From: Deltaproteobacteria bacterium
Lineage (GTDB): Bacteria; Desulfobacterota; WTBG01
Direction of reading: 5' to 3'
Assembly (NCBI GenBank): GCA_013139225.1
Contig: WTBG01000080.1
Coordinates: forward strand, 1 to 6,686
Length of the DNA: 6,686 nt
Shown here: positions 1-5,552 of the stretch, piece after piece
How positions within the stretch are numbered: position 1 is the stretch's first letter
How the letters are laid out: each line of letters begins with the position of its first letter
Position numbers and translations under genes: made by a program
Notes under the pieces: model-generated
Told to the model about the DNA's origin: nothing
The model's input: the letters and a program-made list of their open reading frames with translations, nothing else
The model's database searches: none

Positions 1-139
1 CGCAAAATCGCTCCAACTGCACGTTTCGCTGCGGTTTTCTACGTCTCGCTACAATACCTACTGCAAAATCTGGGATACTAAAACTATTTTTTCTGATTTC
101 TTATTTCTGCTCATTTTTTAAGGTTGCTTTGGGAACGAT
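1..139. repeat. Non-coding edge region with short direct repeats
   Basis: No convincing gene is visible here. The stretch lies downstream of the minus-strand 3D-domain gene. Its left half holds short repeats: GCAAAATC at 2-9 and again at 63-70, and ACGTTTCGCT (21-30) against ACGTCTCGCT (41-50), one mismatch at a 20-bp period. TCGCT occurs three times, at 8-12, 26-30 and 46-50. The 61-bp spacing of GCAAAATC suggests the edge cuts a longer repetitive intergenic element, but only about one unit is visible. The right half (about 80-139) is T-rich. I see no GC-rich stem plus T-run oriented to terminate the minus-strand gene. Confidence 0.4.
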
Positions 140-691
140 TCATTTTCTTATTTCGACCATTATTTTTTTTCTACCCCACTTTAGTGCTTTGCGGTGGGAG
201 CGAAAAAAAAGGTCTATTCGATCTTGCCCTTTGATAGCGGAACCGCGGTCTTCGACAACTCCCTTGCCATATCCCTCAACACACATAACAGTTCCAAAGG
301 GATAATACTTTGTATCGGCAGCGATAGTGCCAGGGCGGGGGAGAAACAGCCAGGGGAAAAAGATAATGCGAACCGGTATCATCCATGGATGTTTTACACT
401 ATCTACTGAAAAAAGTCCGGGATGGTATTCGTGTGGTTTGGTCCCACTGGCAGTGCGTCCAGAATATTTGTTCCCTTTGTCCGGGCCGGATACGTAATAC
501 CGATTCCAGACGTTCAGCTTGAGATATATCCAGCGGCCTCTAGTCCATCCACAACATTTTTTACACCCACAGTATGCGGTAGTCTCCATTTCTCGTTTTT
601 GAACATGTGCACAACAGGGAAAAAGCAAAGCACAAAAGAGTACCAGATAGAAACATTTCACACATAGTAATTTCCGATAAGTTGTGTTCAT
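140..691 (-). CDS. Exported 3D-domain (MltA/YuiC-like) protein
   Basis: Predicted small exported cell-wall protein, 183 aa from the chosen ATG. The C-terminal half (about residues 120-180) matches the 3D domain, a double-psi barrel named for three conserved aspartates and shared by MltA lytic transglycosylase and the Gram-positive YuiC/YocH/Rpf-linked proteins. Visible signatures are AADTKYYPFGT (D126), VVEDRGSAIKG (D148) and RIDLFF (D160), then a basic tail. Upstream are the usual YCGCKKCCGW segment (cysteines 41, 43, 46, 47) and TASGTKP. The N-terminus has a hydrophobic segment (about 13-27) ending PCCA-H, a signal peptide or poorly matching lipobox. Start choice: two adjacent ATGs (694, 691); AAAGGA at 698-703 lies 6 nt from the 691 ATG but only 3 nt from the other. 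A longer reading to 769 needs a TTG without ribosome site. Residues 87-120 between TASGTKP and the first Asp are an unusual hydrophobic insertion. Peptidoglycan cleavage is possible, not shown. Confidence 0.82.
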   Translation of the reverse strand: MNTTYRKLLCVKCFYLVLFCALLFPCCAHVQKREMETTAYCGCKKCCGWTRGRWIYLKLNVWNRYYVSGPDKGNKYSGRTASGTKPHEYHPGLFSVDSVKHPWMIPVRIIFFPWLFLPRPGTIAADTKYYPFGTVMCVEGYGKGVVEDRGSAIKGQDRIDLFFRSHRKALKWGRKKIMVEIRK

Positions 692-697
692 CATAAT

Positions 698-703
698 TCC
701 TTT
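698..703 (-). promoter_or_regulatory. Ribosome binding site of the 3D-domain gene
   Basis: On the minus strand this reads AAAGGA, 6 nt before the ATG at 691 and 3 nt before the ATG at 694. The spacing favours 691 as the start codon. Confidence 0.5.
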
Positions 704-729
704 AGGAGAAATTGAGCACGCTTGAAAGA

Positions 730-758
730 TTTCTATCACAGGTATCTCTATCTGGCAA
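730..758 (-). promoter_or_regulatory. Candidate promoter for the 3D-domain gene
   Basis: On the minus strand TTGCCA (753-758) is followed after 17 bp by TAGAAA (730-735), preceded by TG in the extended -10 position. Transcription would begin near 723, giving a leader of about 30 nt that includes the AAAGGA ribosome site. It supports the short ATG start, because the TTG at 769 lies upstream of this promoter. Found by eye; the -10 matches the sigma-70 consensus at 4 of 6 bases. Confidence 0.35.
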
Positions 759-801
759 CAGAAACGCAAAGAAAATTGACTGTAAAAGTCCCAAATAAGA
801 C

Positions 802-830
802 TTGACAGCTAAAATGTGCTATGCTAGATA
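802..830 (+). promoter_or_regulatory. Predicted sigma-70-type promoter of the fadR-etfBA operon
   Basis: A perfect TTGACA (-35) lies at 802-807. After exactly 17 bp comes TAGATA (825-830), preceded by TG at 822-823 in the extended -10 arrangement. The -10 is only a moderate match, but the consensus -35, ideal spacing and TG compensate. The start point would fall near 836-838, inside the inverted repeat at 833-852, so a bound repressor would block initiation. Confidence 0.6.
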
Positions 831-832
831 TT

Positions 833-852
833 ATGAATGAACAATCATTCAT
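833..852. promoter_or_regulatory. FadR-type operator (perfect inverted repeat)
   Basis: ATGAATGA (833-840) and TCATTCAT (845-852) are perfect 8-bp inverted arms around ACAA. From memory, the Bacillus subtilis FadR (YsiA) box is TGAATGANTANTCATTCA; both 7-bp arms and the 4-bp spacing agree, with only the T of the central NTAN differing. The site lies just after the predicted -10 and immediately upstream of a gene encoding a FadR-like regulator. The likely role is autorepression of the whole operon, relieved by long-chain acyl-CoA. That ligand is inferred from the B. subtilis homologue. Confidence 0.75.
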
Positions 853-892
853 TTTTAATGTTAATAAATTTCATTTTAATAATTAGTTAGTT

Positions 893-1489
893 ATGAAGAA
901 TAATCATTCAAAAAGTGAAGATAAGCACCAAAGGATCATCAAAGCTGCCCTTAAGGTTTTTGCAAAGAAAGGTTTTTACAATTCCAGGGTTTCGGAGATT
1001 GCTAAAGAGGCAGAGGTAGCTGATGGGACAATATATCTCTATTTTAAAAATAAAGATGACATCCTTATTTCTGTCTTTGAAACCGAGATGATGAAAATGA
1101 TAAGTAATATGAAAAAAGAGCTAAGTAAGTGTCATGACCCGGTAGAGAAGATAAGGATATTTGCTTTTCAGCATCTAAACATGATTACTGAGAATCAGGA
1201 ATGGGCAGAAGTGGCGCAGGTTGAATTGAGACAGAGCAGTAAATTTATGAGGGAGTATGTAAAAGATCACTACACGGACTACATAAATATATTTGCATAC
1301 ATTATACGAGAAGGTCAGGAAAAGGGGATTTTTAAAGAGGGTATCAATACAGGTATAGCAAAAAGGGCTTTTTTTGGAGCTCTGGATGAGATGGGGAGAT
1401 ACTGGGTGTTGTCAAGGAGTAAAAGGTATAGTGTAGAGGAATCTTCAGAACAGATAAGTGATATGTTTATAGAAGGAGTTATGAAATAG
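893..1489 (+). CDS. fadR: TetR-family transcriptional regulator, FadR (YsiA)-like
   Basis: A 198-aa TetR/AcrR regulator, the usual family length. The N-terminal helix-turn-helix occupies about residues 12-58; the recognition region reads VADGTIYLYFKNKDDILIS (42-60), nearly the same as the B. subtilis FadR sequence I recall. The C-terminal ligand domain also carries a FadR-like block, QVELRQS (109-115), and FGALDE (161-166). In B. subtilis FadR represses fatty-acid degradation genes, including an operon with etfB and etfA, and long-chain acyl-CoA releases it from DNA. The same link appears here: a FadR-type operator lies upstream and etfB starts 39 nt downstream. An in-frame TAG at 884 excludes an upstream start. 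The ATG has no evident ribosome site and follows a very AT-rich leader, suggesting low translation. The DNA half-site TCATTCA recurs inside codons 4-6. Regulator of a related acid pathway is the main alternative. Confidence 0.88.
   Translation: MKNNHSKSEDKHQRIIKAALKVFAKKGFYNSRVSEIAKEAEVADGTIYLYFKNKDDILISVFETEMMKMISNMKKELSKCHDPVEKIRIFAFQHLNMITENQEWAEVAQVELRQSSKFMREYVKDHYTDYINIFAYIIREGQEKGIFKEGINTGIAKRAFFGALDEMGRYWVLSRSKRYSVEESSEQISDMFIEGVMK
894..910. promoter_or_regulatory. Possible second, degenerate FadR site over the start codon
   Basis: TGAAGAATAATCATTCA equals the FadR box with one T missing from the left arm: the right arm TCATTCA (904-910) is perfect and the core ATAA fits NTAN. It begins within the ATG of the regulator gene. 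The lost base changes the spacing of the arms, and the same bases encode residues 1-6, so chance similarity is quite possible. Confidence 0.25.
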
Positions 1490-1528
1490 GGGTAAATTAT
1501 TAGTTGATGAAAGTGAGGAGGTATTGTT

Positions 1529-2323
1529 ATGAACATTATTGTGTGTATGAAGCAGGTTCCGGATACTGAAGCTCAAATTAGGGTTAAACCGGACGGGTCG
1601 GGGATTGTCGATAGCGATATCAAATTTGTGATGAACCCTTATGACGAGTATGGAGTGGAAGAAGCATTGCTATTAAAGGAGAAATTTGGGGGTACAGTAA
1701 CTATTGTTTGTCTGGGGTCTGAACGCGCCATTGAGGCTATCAGAACTGGATTAGCAATGGGTGCGGATAAAGCTGTTCACCTGGATGACCCGGCATTTGA
1801 AGGCGGGGATGCCTTTAGCACAGCAAAAGCCCTGGCAGCTGCCATAAAGGGTATGGAATATGACCTCATCTTTTGTGGTAAACAGGCTATTGATGATGAC
1901 CTTGCTCAGGTGGGACCAGCTCTTGCCGAGATGTTGGGGATTCCTCAGATTGTGGTTGTGACTAAGGTTGAGGTTTCTGAAGATGGTAAGAAAGCGAAGG
2001 TAAACAGACAAATTATTGGAGGTGAGGAAATTATTGAAGTTCCTTTACCTGCTGTTTTAACTGCCCAGAAGGGTTTAAATGAGCCACGTTATGCTTCGCT
2101 ACCTGGTATTATGAAGGCTAAGAAGAAGGAAGTTAAATCAGTAAAAATTGCTGACTTAGGTCTTGATCCAAATGCTGTAGGAAAGGCTGGAGCTAAAACT
2201 CAGATTCTTAAAATGTATTCTCCCCCACAGAGAGAATCTGGTAATATAATTGAGGGAGAAACAGCAGAAGAGACAGCATCAAAATTAGCGACATTACTTA
2301 GAGAAGAAGCTAAGGTAATATAA
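1529..2323 (+). CDS. etfB: Electron transfer flavoprotein, beta subunit
   Basis: A 264-aa EtfB, normal length. It pairs with EtfA as a cytosolic FAD-containing dimer that accepts electrons from acyl-CoA dehydrogenases. Visible family features are the start NIIVCMKQVPDTE (2-14), NPYDEYGVEEAL (36-47), the nucleotide-binding segment GKQAIDDDLAQVGP (117-130) and the ETF-beta signature region, GLNEPRYASLPGIMKAKKK (182-200). The nucleotide loop has IDDD where many bacterial members have IDGD, recalling the AMP-binding mitochondrial-type protein. Whether this subunit holds AMP (ordinary ETF) or a second FAD (bifurcating ETF) cannot be decided by eye; the membrane EtfD-like gene nearby favours an ordinary, quinone-directed ETF. 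GAGGAGG at 1515-1521, 7 nt before the ATG, is a strong ribosome site. The gene is 39 nt after fadR and 22 nt before etfA, so co-transcription is likely. Confidence 0.95.
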   Translation: MNIIVCMKQVPDTEAQIRVKPDGSGIVDSDIKFVMNPYDEYGVEEALLLKEKFGGTVTIVCLGSERAIEAIRTGLAMGADKAVHLDDPAFEGGDAFSTAKALAAAIKGMEYDLIFCGKQAIDDDLAQVGPALAEMLGIPQIVVVTKVEVSEDGKKAKVNRQIIGGEEIIEVPLPAVLTAQKGLNEPRYASLPGIMKAKKKEVKSVKIADLGLDPNAVGKAGAKTQILKMYSPPQRESGNIIEGETAEETASKLATLLREEAKVI

Positions 2324-2345
2324 GGAAAAAGAAAGGAGAATAATC

Positions 2346-3338
2346 ATGGCAAAAGGAATTTGGGTTTTTGCAGAACATAGTGATGGGTCTGTAAGAAAGG
2401 TAACCTTTGAAATTTTGAGTGAGGCTAGAAAGATAGCTGACAAGATTGGGGAAGAGCTCTGTGCGGTCATCGTAGGAAATCAGGTAGAAGCTTTGGCTGA
2501 TAAGTGTGGACCGTATGGTGCAGATAAAGTATATGTTGTTGAGAACGAGATGCTTAATCAGTATACGACAGAGGGTTATACCAAAGCTTTAACTGACTTG
2601 GTCAAACAGCATCAGCCTTCCATTTTACTGTGTGGAGCTACCGTTACGGGTAAGGATCTTTTCCCCCGAGTAGCTGCTCGTTTGGAAACAGGTTTAGCTG
2701 TGGATTGTACGGATATTGGACTGGATGATAGCAATCAGTTTTTCGTGAAGAGACCGATGTATGCTGGCAAGGCATATGCAGAGGTGGGGTTTTCTGATGC
2801 AACACCTAAGATGGCCTCGATCCGCCCCAATGTGCTTATTCCCAGTCCGCCTGATGAATCCCGTAAGGCGGAAGTTATAAAAGTGGCGGTTGAGATTAGT
2901 CCGGATGATATTAAAGCTAAAGTTGTCGAAGTAGTTAAAATAGCAGGTGAGAAACTGGATCTTACAGAGGCTGAAGTTATCGTTTCTGGTGGGCGTGGAA
3001 TGAAAGGCCAGGAGAATTTTAAGATACTTGAAGAATTGGCAGAGGTTTTAAATGCTACCGTTGGTGCTTCAAGAGCAGCAGTGGATGCTGGCTGGAAGTT
3101 ACAGTCTGAGCAGGTAGGACAAACCGGTAAAGTAGTTTCCCCTAACCTCTATGTTGCCTGTGGCATTTCTGGTGCCATCCAGCACTTTGCCGGGATGGGA
3201 ACATCGAAATATATTGTGGCAATCAATAAAGATCCAGAAGCGGTAATATTTGGTAAGTGTGATTATGGAATTTGTGACGATCTCTTTAAGGTTGTGCCGA
3301 AATTGACTGAGGAGATTAAGAAGCTAAAGAAAGATTAG
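2346..3338 (+). CDS. etfA: Electron transfer flavoprotein, alpha subunit
   Basis: A 330-aa EtfA, typical for bacteria. Residues 1-180 form the N-terminal alpha/beta domain, opening KGIWVFAEH. The C-terminal FAD-binding domain (about 205-325) shows SGGRGMKG (214-221), GASRAAVDAGW (240-250), QVGQTGKVVSP (256-266), the ETF-alpha signature from LYVACGISGAIQH (268-280) through AIN (292-294), and KDPEAVIF (295-302). It carries the redox-active FAD that receives electrons from acyl-CoA dehydrogenase and passes them to an ETF:quinone oxidoreductase, here probably the EtfD-like protein downstream. The late FAD-domain motif usually written ADYGIVGDL is CDYGICDDL (305-313), a small variation. AAAGGAG at 2332-2338 sits 7 nt from the ATG. 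The gene ends the first compact transcription block; a hairpin with T-run follows within about 120 bp. Confidence 0.95.
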   Translation: MAKGIWVFAEHSDGSVRKVTFEILSEARKIADKIGEELCAVIVGNQVEALADKCGPYGADKVYVVENEMLNQYTTEGYTKALTDLVKQHQPSILLCGATVTGKDLFPRVAARLETGLAVDCTDIGLDDSNQFFVKRPMYAGKAYAEVGFSDATPKMASIRPNVLIPSPPDESRKAEVIKVAVEISPDDIKAKVVEVVKIAGEKLDLTEAEVIVSGGRGMKGQENFKILEELAEVLNATVGASRAAVDAGWKLQSEQVGQTGKVVSPNLYVACGISGAIQHFAGMGTSKYIVAINKDPEAVIFGKCDYGICDDLFKVVPKLTEEIKKLKKD

Positions 3339-3522
3339 TCTGCATTTTCAGGGGTTATGATTACTTATCAGGTGCTTTTGAATAATTAATTTATGCATTC
3401 AAGGTTTTTGCCTTCTCATGTGAATGAAGGGTGAGAGCTTTGAATGCATTTTTTATGATTTCTCTTTCGTGTTTTGTTTGCACTGCAATTACCTCTGTGA
3501 TGAAAAATAAAAAGGTATATTA
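3339..3522 (+). other. etfA-etfD intergenic region
   Basis: This 184-bp gap is the largest break among the plus-strand genes. It holds the hairpin and T-run described separately. I see no convincing open reading frame. A TTGCAC at 3478-3483 could be a -35 element, but nothing resembling TATAAT lies 16-18 bp beyond it, so no promoter is called. The region just before the downstream gene is A-rich and ends in AAAAAGG, 7 nt from its ATG. Confidence 0.5.
3393..3454 (+). terminator. Hairpin with T-run after etfA, probable (leaky) terminator
   Basis: ATGCATTCAA (3393-3402) is perfectly complementary to TTGAATGCAT (3440-3449), extended by G-T and G-C pairs. A second stem inside the loop pairs CCTTC (3411-3415) with GAAGG (3426-3430). 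Six Ts (3449-3454) follow at once, as in Rho-independent terminators. The outer stem is AT-rich and the structure long, so termination may be partial, letting the downstream electron-transfer genes be made at a lower level. A processing or attenuation site is an alternative. Confidence 0.5.
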
Positions 3523-5499
3523 ATGATTAGTTTGCTGGATGTTCCCTTTATCATATTAGCCCTTGCACTCTTTTGTTACGGAACTTATAGCCATGTTTGT
3601 CTGTGGCTTGTGGGGCAGAAGGAGGTAAGGGGTGGTTCTATAGGCAGCAGGATCTGGTCGGCTGTGCGCTATGGAGTAGTGCAGAAATACTTTTTAAAAG
3701 AATTCTATCCCGGCATCATGCACCTCTTCATTTTAGTTGGATTTTGTATTCCTCTGGCGGTCATTCTTATTACTCAATGTCCCTTTTCTCTCCCTGTCAC
3801 TTTTGGGAGGTATTTCTCATGTGTGCTTGATCTCATTGGTCTTTGTGCCTTTGCAGGATGTTTATTAGCGATTTTAAGGCGATATCTGATAAAGCCTGAT
3901 CGTTTGGACAATACAGCAGATGATGCCATAACACTTATCCTGATCACTAGTATTTTCTTTTTTGGATTTTTGATAGAGGGTTTTCGTATTGGTATCACTA
4001 ATCCCCAGGATGCTGTCTGGGTTCCGGTGGGGTTTCTTACTGCAAAAATACTTTTGGGAATTGGTGTTATAAGAGAAGGAAGTGCTGTATTTCTTCACCA
4101 TATCTTCTGGAGGATTCATTTCTTCCTCGTTTTAGGATTGATTGCCTATCTTCCTTATTCAAAACTATTCCATATTATAAGTTCTGCTCTCAATGTGTTC
4201 CTGAGGTCAACCGGACCTAAAGGGGAATTGGCACCCATAACTGATTTTGAGACTGCTGAAACATATGGAGTAACGACTATTAATGAATTTACATGGAAGC
4301 AGTTGCTTGACCTGGATGCCTGCACCCGATGTGGAAGGTGTCAGGATCAGTGTCCTGCCTATCTTTCAGAGAAACCGCTTACTCCAAAGAAGATGATTCA
4401 GGATTTAAAAGATCACTTGAAGAAAGAGAGAAAAGTTCTGCTTGGGGAAAAGGATAAAAAAGGGGGCGAAAATTCACTTGCTCCCATTGTGGGAAATGCG
4501 GTTACGGCCGATGAACTCTGGGCATGTACAAGCTGTATGGCCTGCATGGAGCAGTGTCCGGTATTTGTTGAGCAGATTCCTAAAGTGGTTGACCTGAGGC
4601 GATACCTGGTAATGATGGAGAGCAGCTTTCCTTCTGAGGTGGCGGGTGTGTTCAAAAATATGGAAGTGAATAGCAACCCATGGGGGGTTGGATTGGCAAC
4701 CAGGGGGGATTGGGCTAAAGATTTGGATGTAAAAGTATTATCTGATGCTGAAGATAAAGAAATTGATATTTTATACTACGTTGGTTGTTCAGGGTCATTT
4801 GATGATCGTAGTAAGAAAGTGGCAGTATCCTTTGTAAAGATTCTTAAAGCAGCAGGAATACGTTTCGGTATCCTGGGTGCTGAGGAGAAATGCTGTGGCG
4901 ATTCAGCCCGTAGAATGGGGAATGAATATCTCTTCCAGACACTTGCTCAGGAAAATATAGAATGCATGAAGAAATATGGTGTGAAGAAGATTGTAACTGC
5001 TTGCCCCCATGGTTATAATATTATTAAAAATGAGTATCCACAGTTTGATGGCAACTTTGAAGTTTACCACCATAGCGAGTTTATTTTAAGTTTGATCAAA
5101 GAAGGAAAGTTAAAACTGAAACATTCTATCGACCACACTGTTACCTATCATGACTCGTGCTACCTCGGCCGTTATAACTCTATTTATAGCGAACCTCGAG
5201 AGGTTATCAGCAATATTCCTGGTGTAAAAATGGTTGAGATGGATCGCGGGTTTGAGAGAAGTTTTTGCTGTGGTGCAGGTGGAGGTCGGATGTGGATGGA
5301 AGAGAATATCGGAAAGAGAATAAATCACCTGCGTTTCGACGACGTGATTAAAACCAGGGCTGACATGATAGGGACTGCATGTCCTTTCTGCCTGACCATG
5401 CTTGAAGATGCTACCAAAGATAAAGGTATGGAGGAATCAATTAAGGCACAGGATTTGGCAGAGCTGGTTCTAGAGGCCATGGAGAAAAAAGATGTCTGA
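3523..5499 (+). CDS. etfD: ETF:(methyl)menaquinone oxidoreductase-like membrane Fe-S protein (EtfD/EMR)
   Basis: A 658-aa fusion of a haem-b membrane domain to an iron-sulfur/HdrD-like domain, the architecture of EtfD or EMR, which reoxidises ETF and reduces (methyl)menaquinone. About six hydrophobic segments fill residues 6-220, with NarI-like candidate haem ligands H67 (GIMHLF), H199 (RIHFF) and H217 (PYSKLFH), and perhaps H24. Two 4Fe-4S motifs follow: CTRCGRCQDQCP (C267, 270, 273, 277) and CTSCMACMEQCP (C335, 338, 341, 345). Two CCG (DUF224) modules come next. The second is complete: C546, C582-C583, C620 and C623 (CPFC). The first has C422, C457-C458 and C494, but CPHG replaces CPHC, so the fourth cysteine is a glycine (497). 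AAAAAGG lies 7 nt before the ATG. Proximity to etfBA supports EtfD over the related glycolate/lactate (GlcF, LutA) or heterodisulfide reductases. Inferred topology: Fe-S domain in the cytosol. Confidence 0.88.
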   Translation: MISLLDVPFIILALALFCYGTYSHVCLWLVGQKEVRGGSIGSRIWSAVRYGVVQKYFLKEFYPGIMHLFILVGFCIPLAVILITQCPFSLPVTFGRYFSCVLDLIGLCAFAGCLLAILRRYLIKPDRLDNTADDAITLILITSIFFFGFLIEGFRIGITNPQDAVWVPVGFLTAKILLGIGVIREGSAVFLHHIFWRIHFFLVLGLIAYLPYSKLFHIISSALNVFLRSTGPKGELAPITDFETAETYGVTTINEFTWKQLLDLDACTRCGRCQDQCPAYLSEKPLTPKKMIQDLKDHLKKERKVLLGEKDKKGGENSLAPIVGNAVTADELWACTSCMACMEQCPVFVEQIPKVVDLRRYLVMMESSFPSEVAGVFKNMEVNSNPWGVGLATRGDWAKDLDVKVLSDAEDKEIDILYYVGCSGSFDDRSKKVAVSFVKILKAAGIRFGILGAEEKCCGDSARRMGNEYLFQTLAQENIECMKKYGVKKIVTACPHGYNIIKNEYPQFDGNFEVYHHSEFILSLIKEGKLKLKHSIDHTVTYHDSCYLGRYNSIYSEPREVISNIPGVKMVEMDRGFERSFCCGAGGGRMWMEENIGKRINHLRFDDVIKTRADMIGTACPFCLTMLEDATKDKGMEESIKAQDLAELVLEAMEKKDV

Positions 5500-5552
5500 A
5501 GAGCCGGCTTGTAATGGATTGATTATAGGGAATCGCTTAAGAGACCTTTAAT

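Noticed and set aside
171..202. CCCAC/GTGGG inverted repeat near T- and A-runs, as a terminator
   Set aside because: It lies inside the conserved C-terminus of the 3D-domain protein. On the minus strand the stem is followed by As, not Ts.
194..667. Two plus-strand open frames (194-409 and 422-667)
   Set aside because: They lie antisense to the 3D-domain gene, show no recognisable motif and lack ribosome sites; the minus-strand frame carries a clear conserved domain.
692..769. Longer 3D-domain protein starting at the TTG at 769
   Set aside because: No ribosome site before the TTG, an unlikely N-terminus ahead of the signal segment, and a good candidate promoter lying inside the extension. 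The ATG at 691 fits better.
3421..3438. FadR operator in the etfA-etfD gap
   Set aside because: TGAATGA at 3421-3427 is a perfect half-site, but the expected second arm at the right spacing reads TGAGAGC, matching almost nowhere.
3478..3506. Separate promoter for etfD starting at TTGCAC
   Set aside because: No acceptable -10 occurs 16-18 bp downstream, only A-rich sequence such as TGAAAA.
3523..5499. Heterodisulfide reductase HdrD/DsrK or glycolate oxidase GlcF/LutA
   Set aside because: These share the 4Fe-4S and CCG modules, but the fused NarI-like membrane domain together with adjacent etfBA fits EtfD/EMR better.
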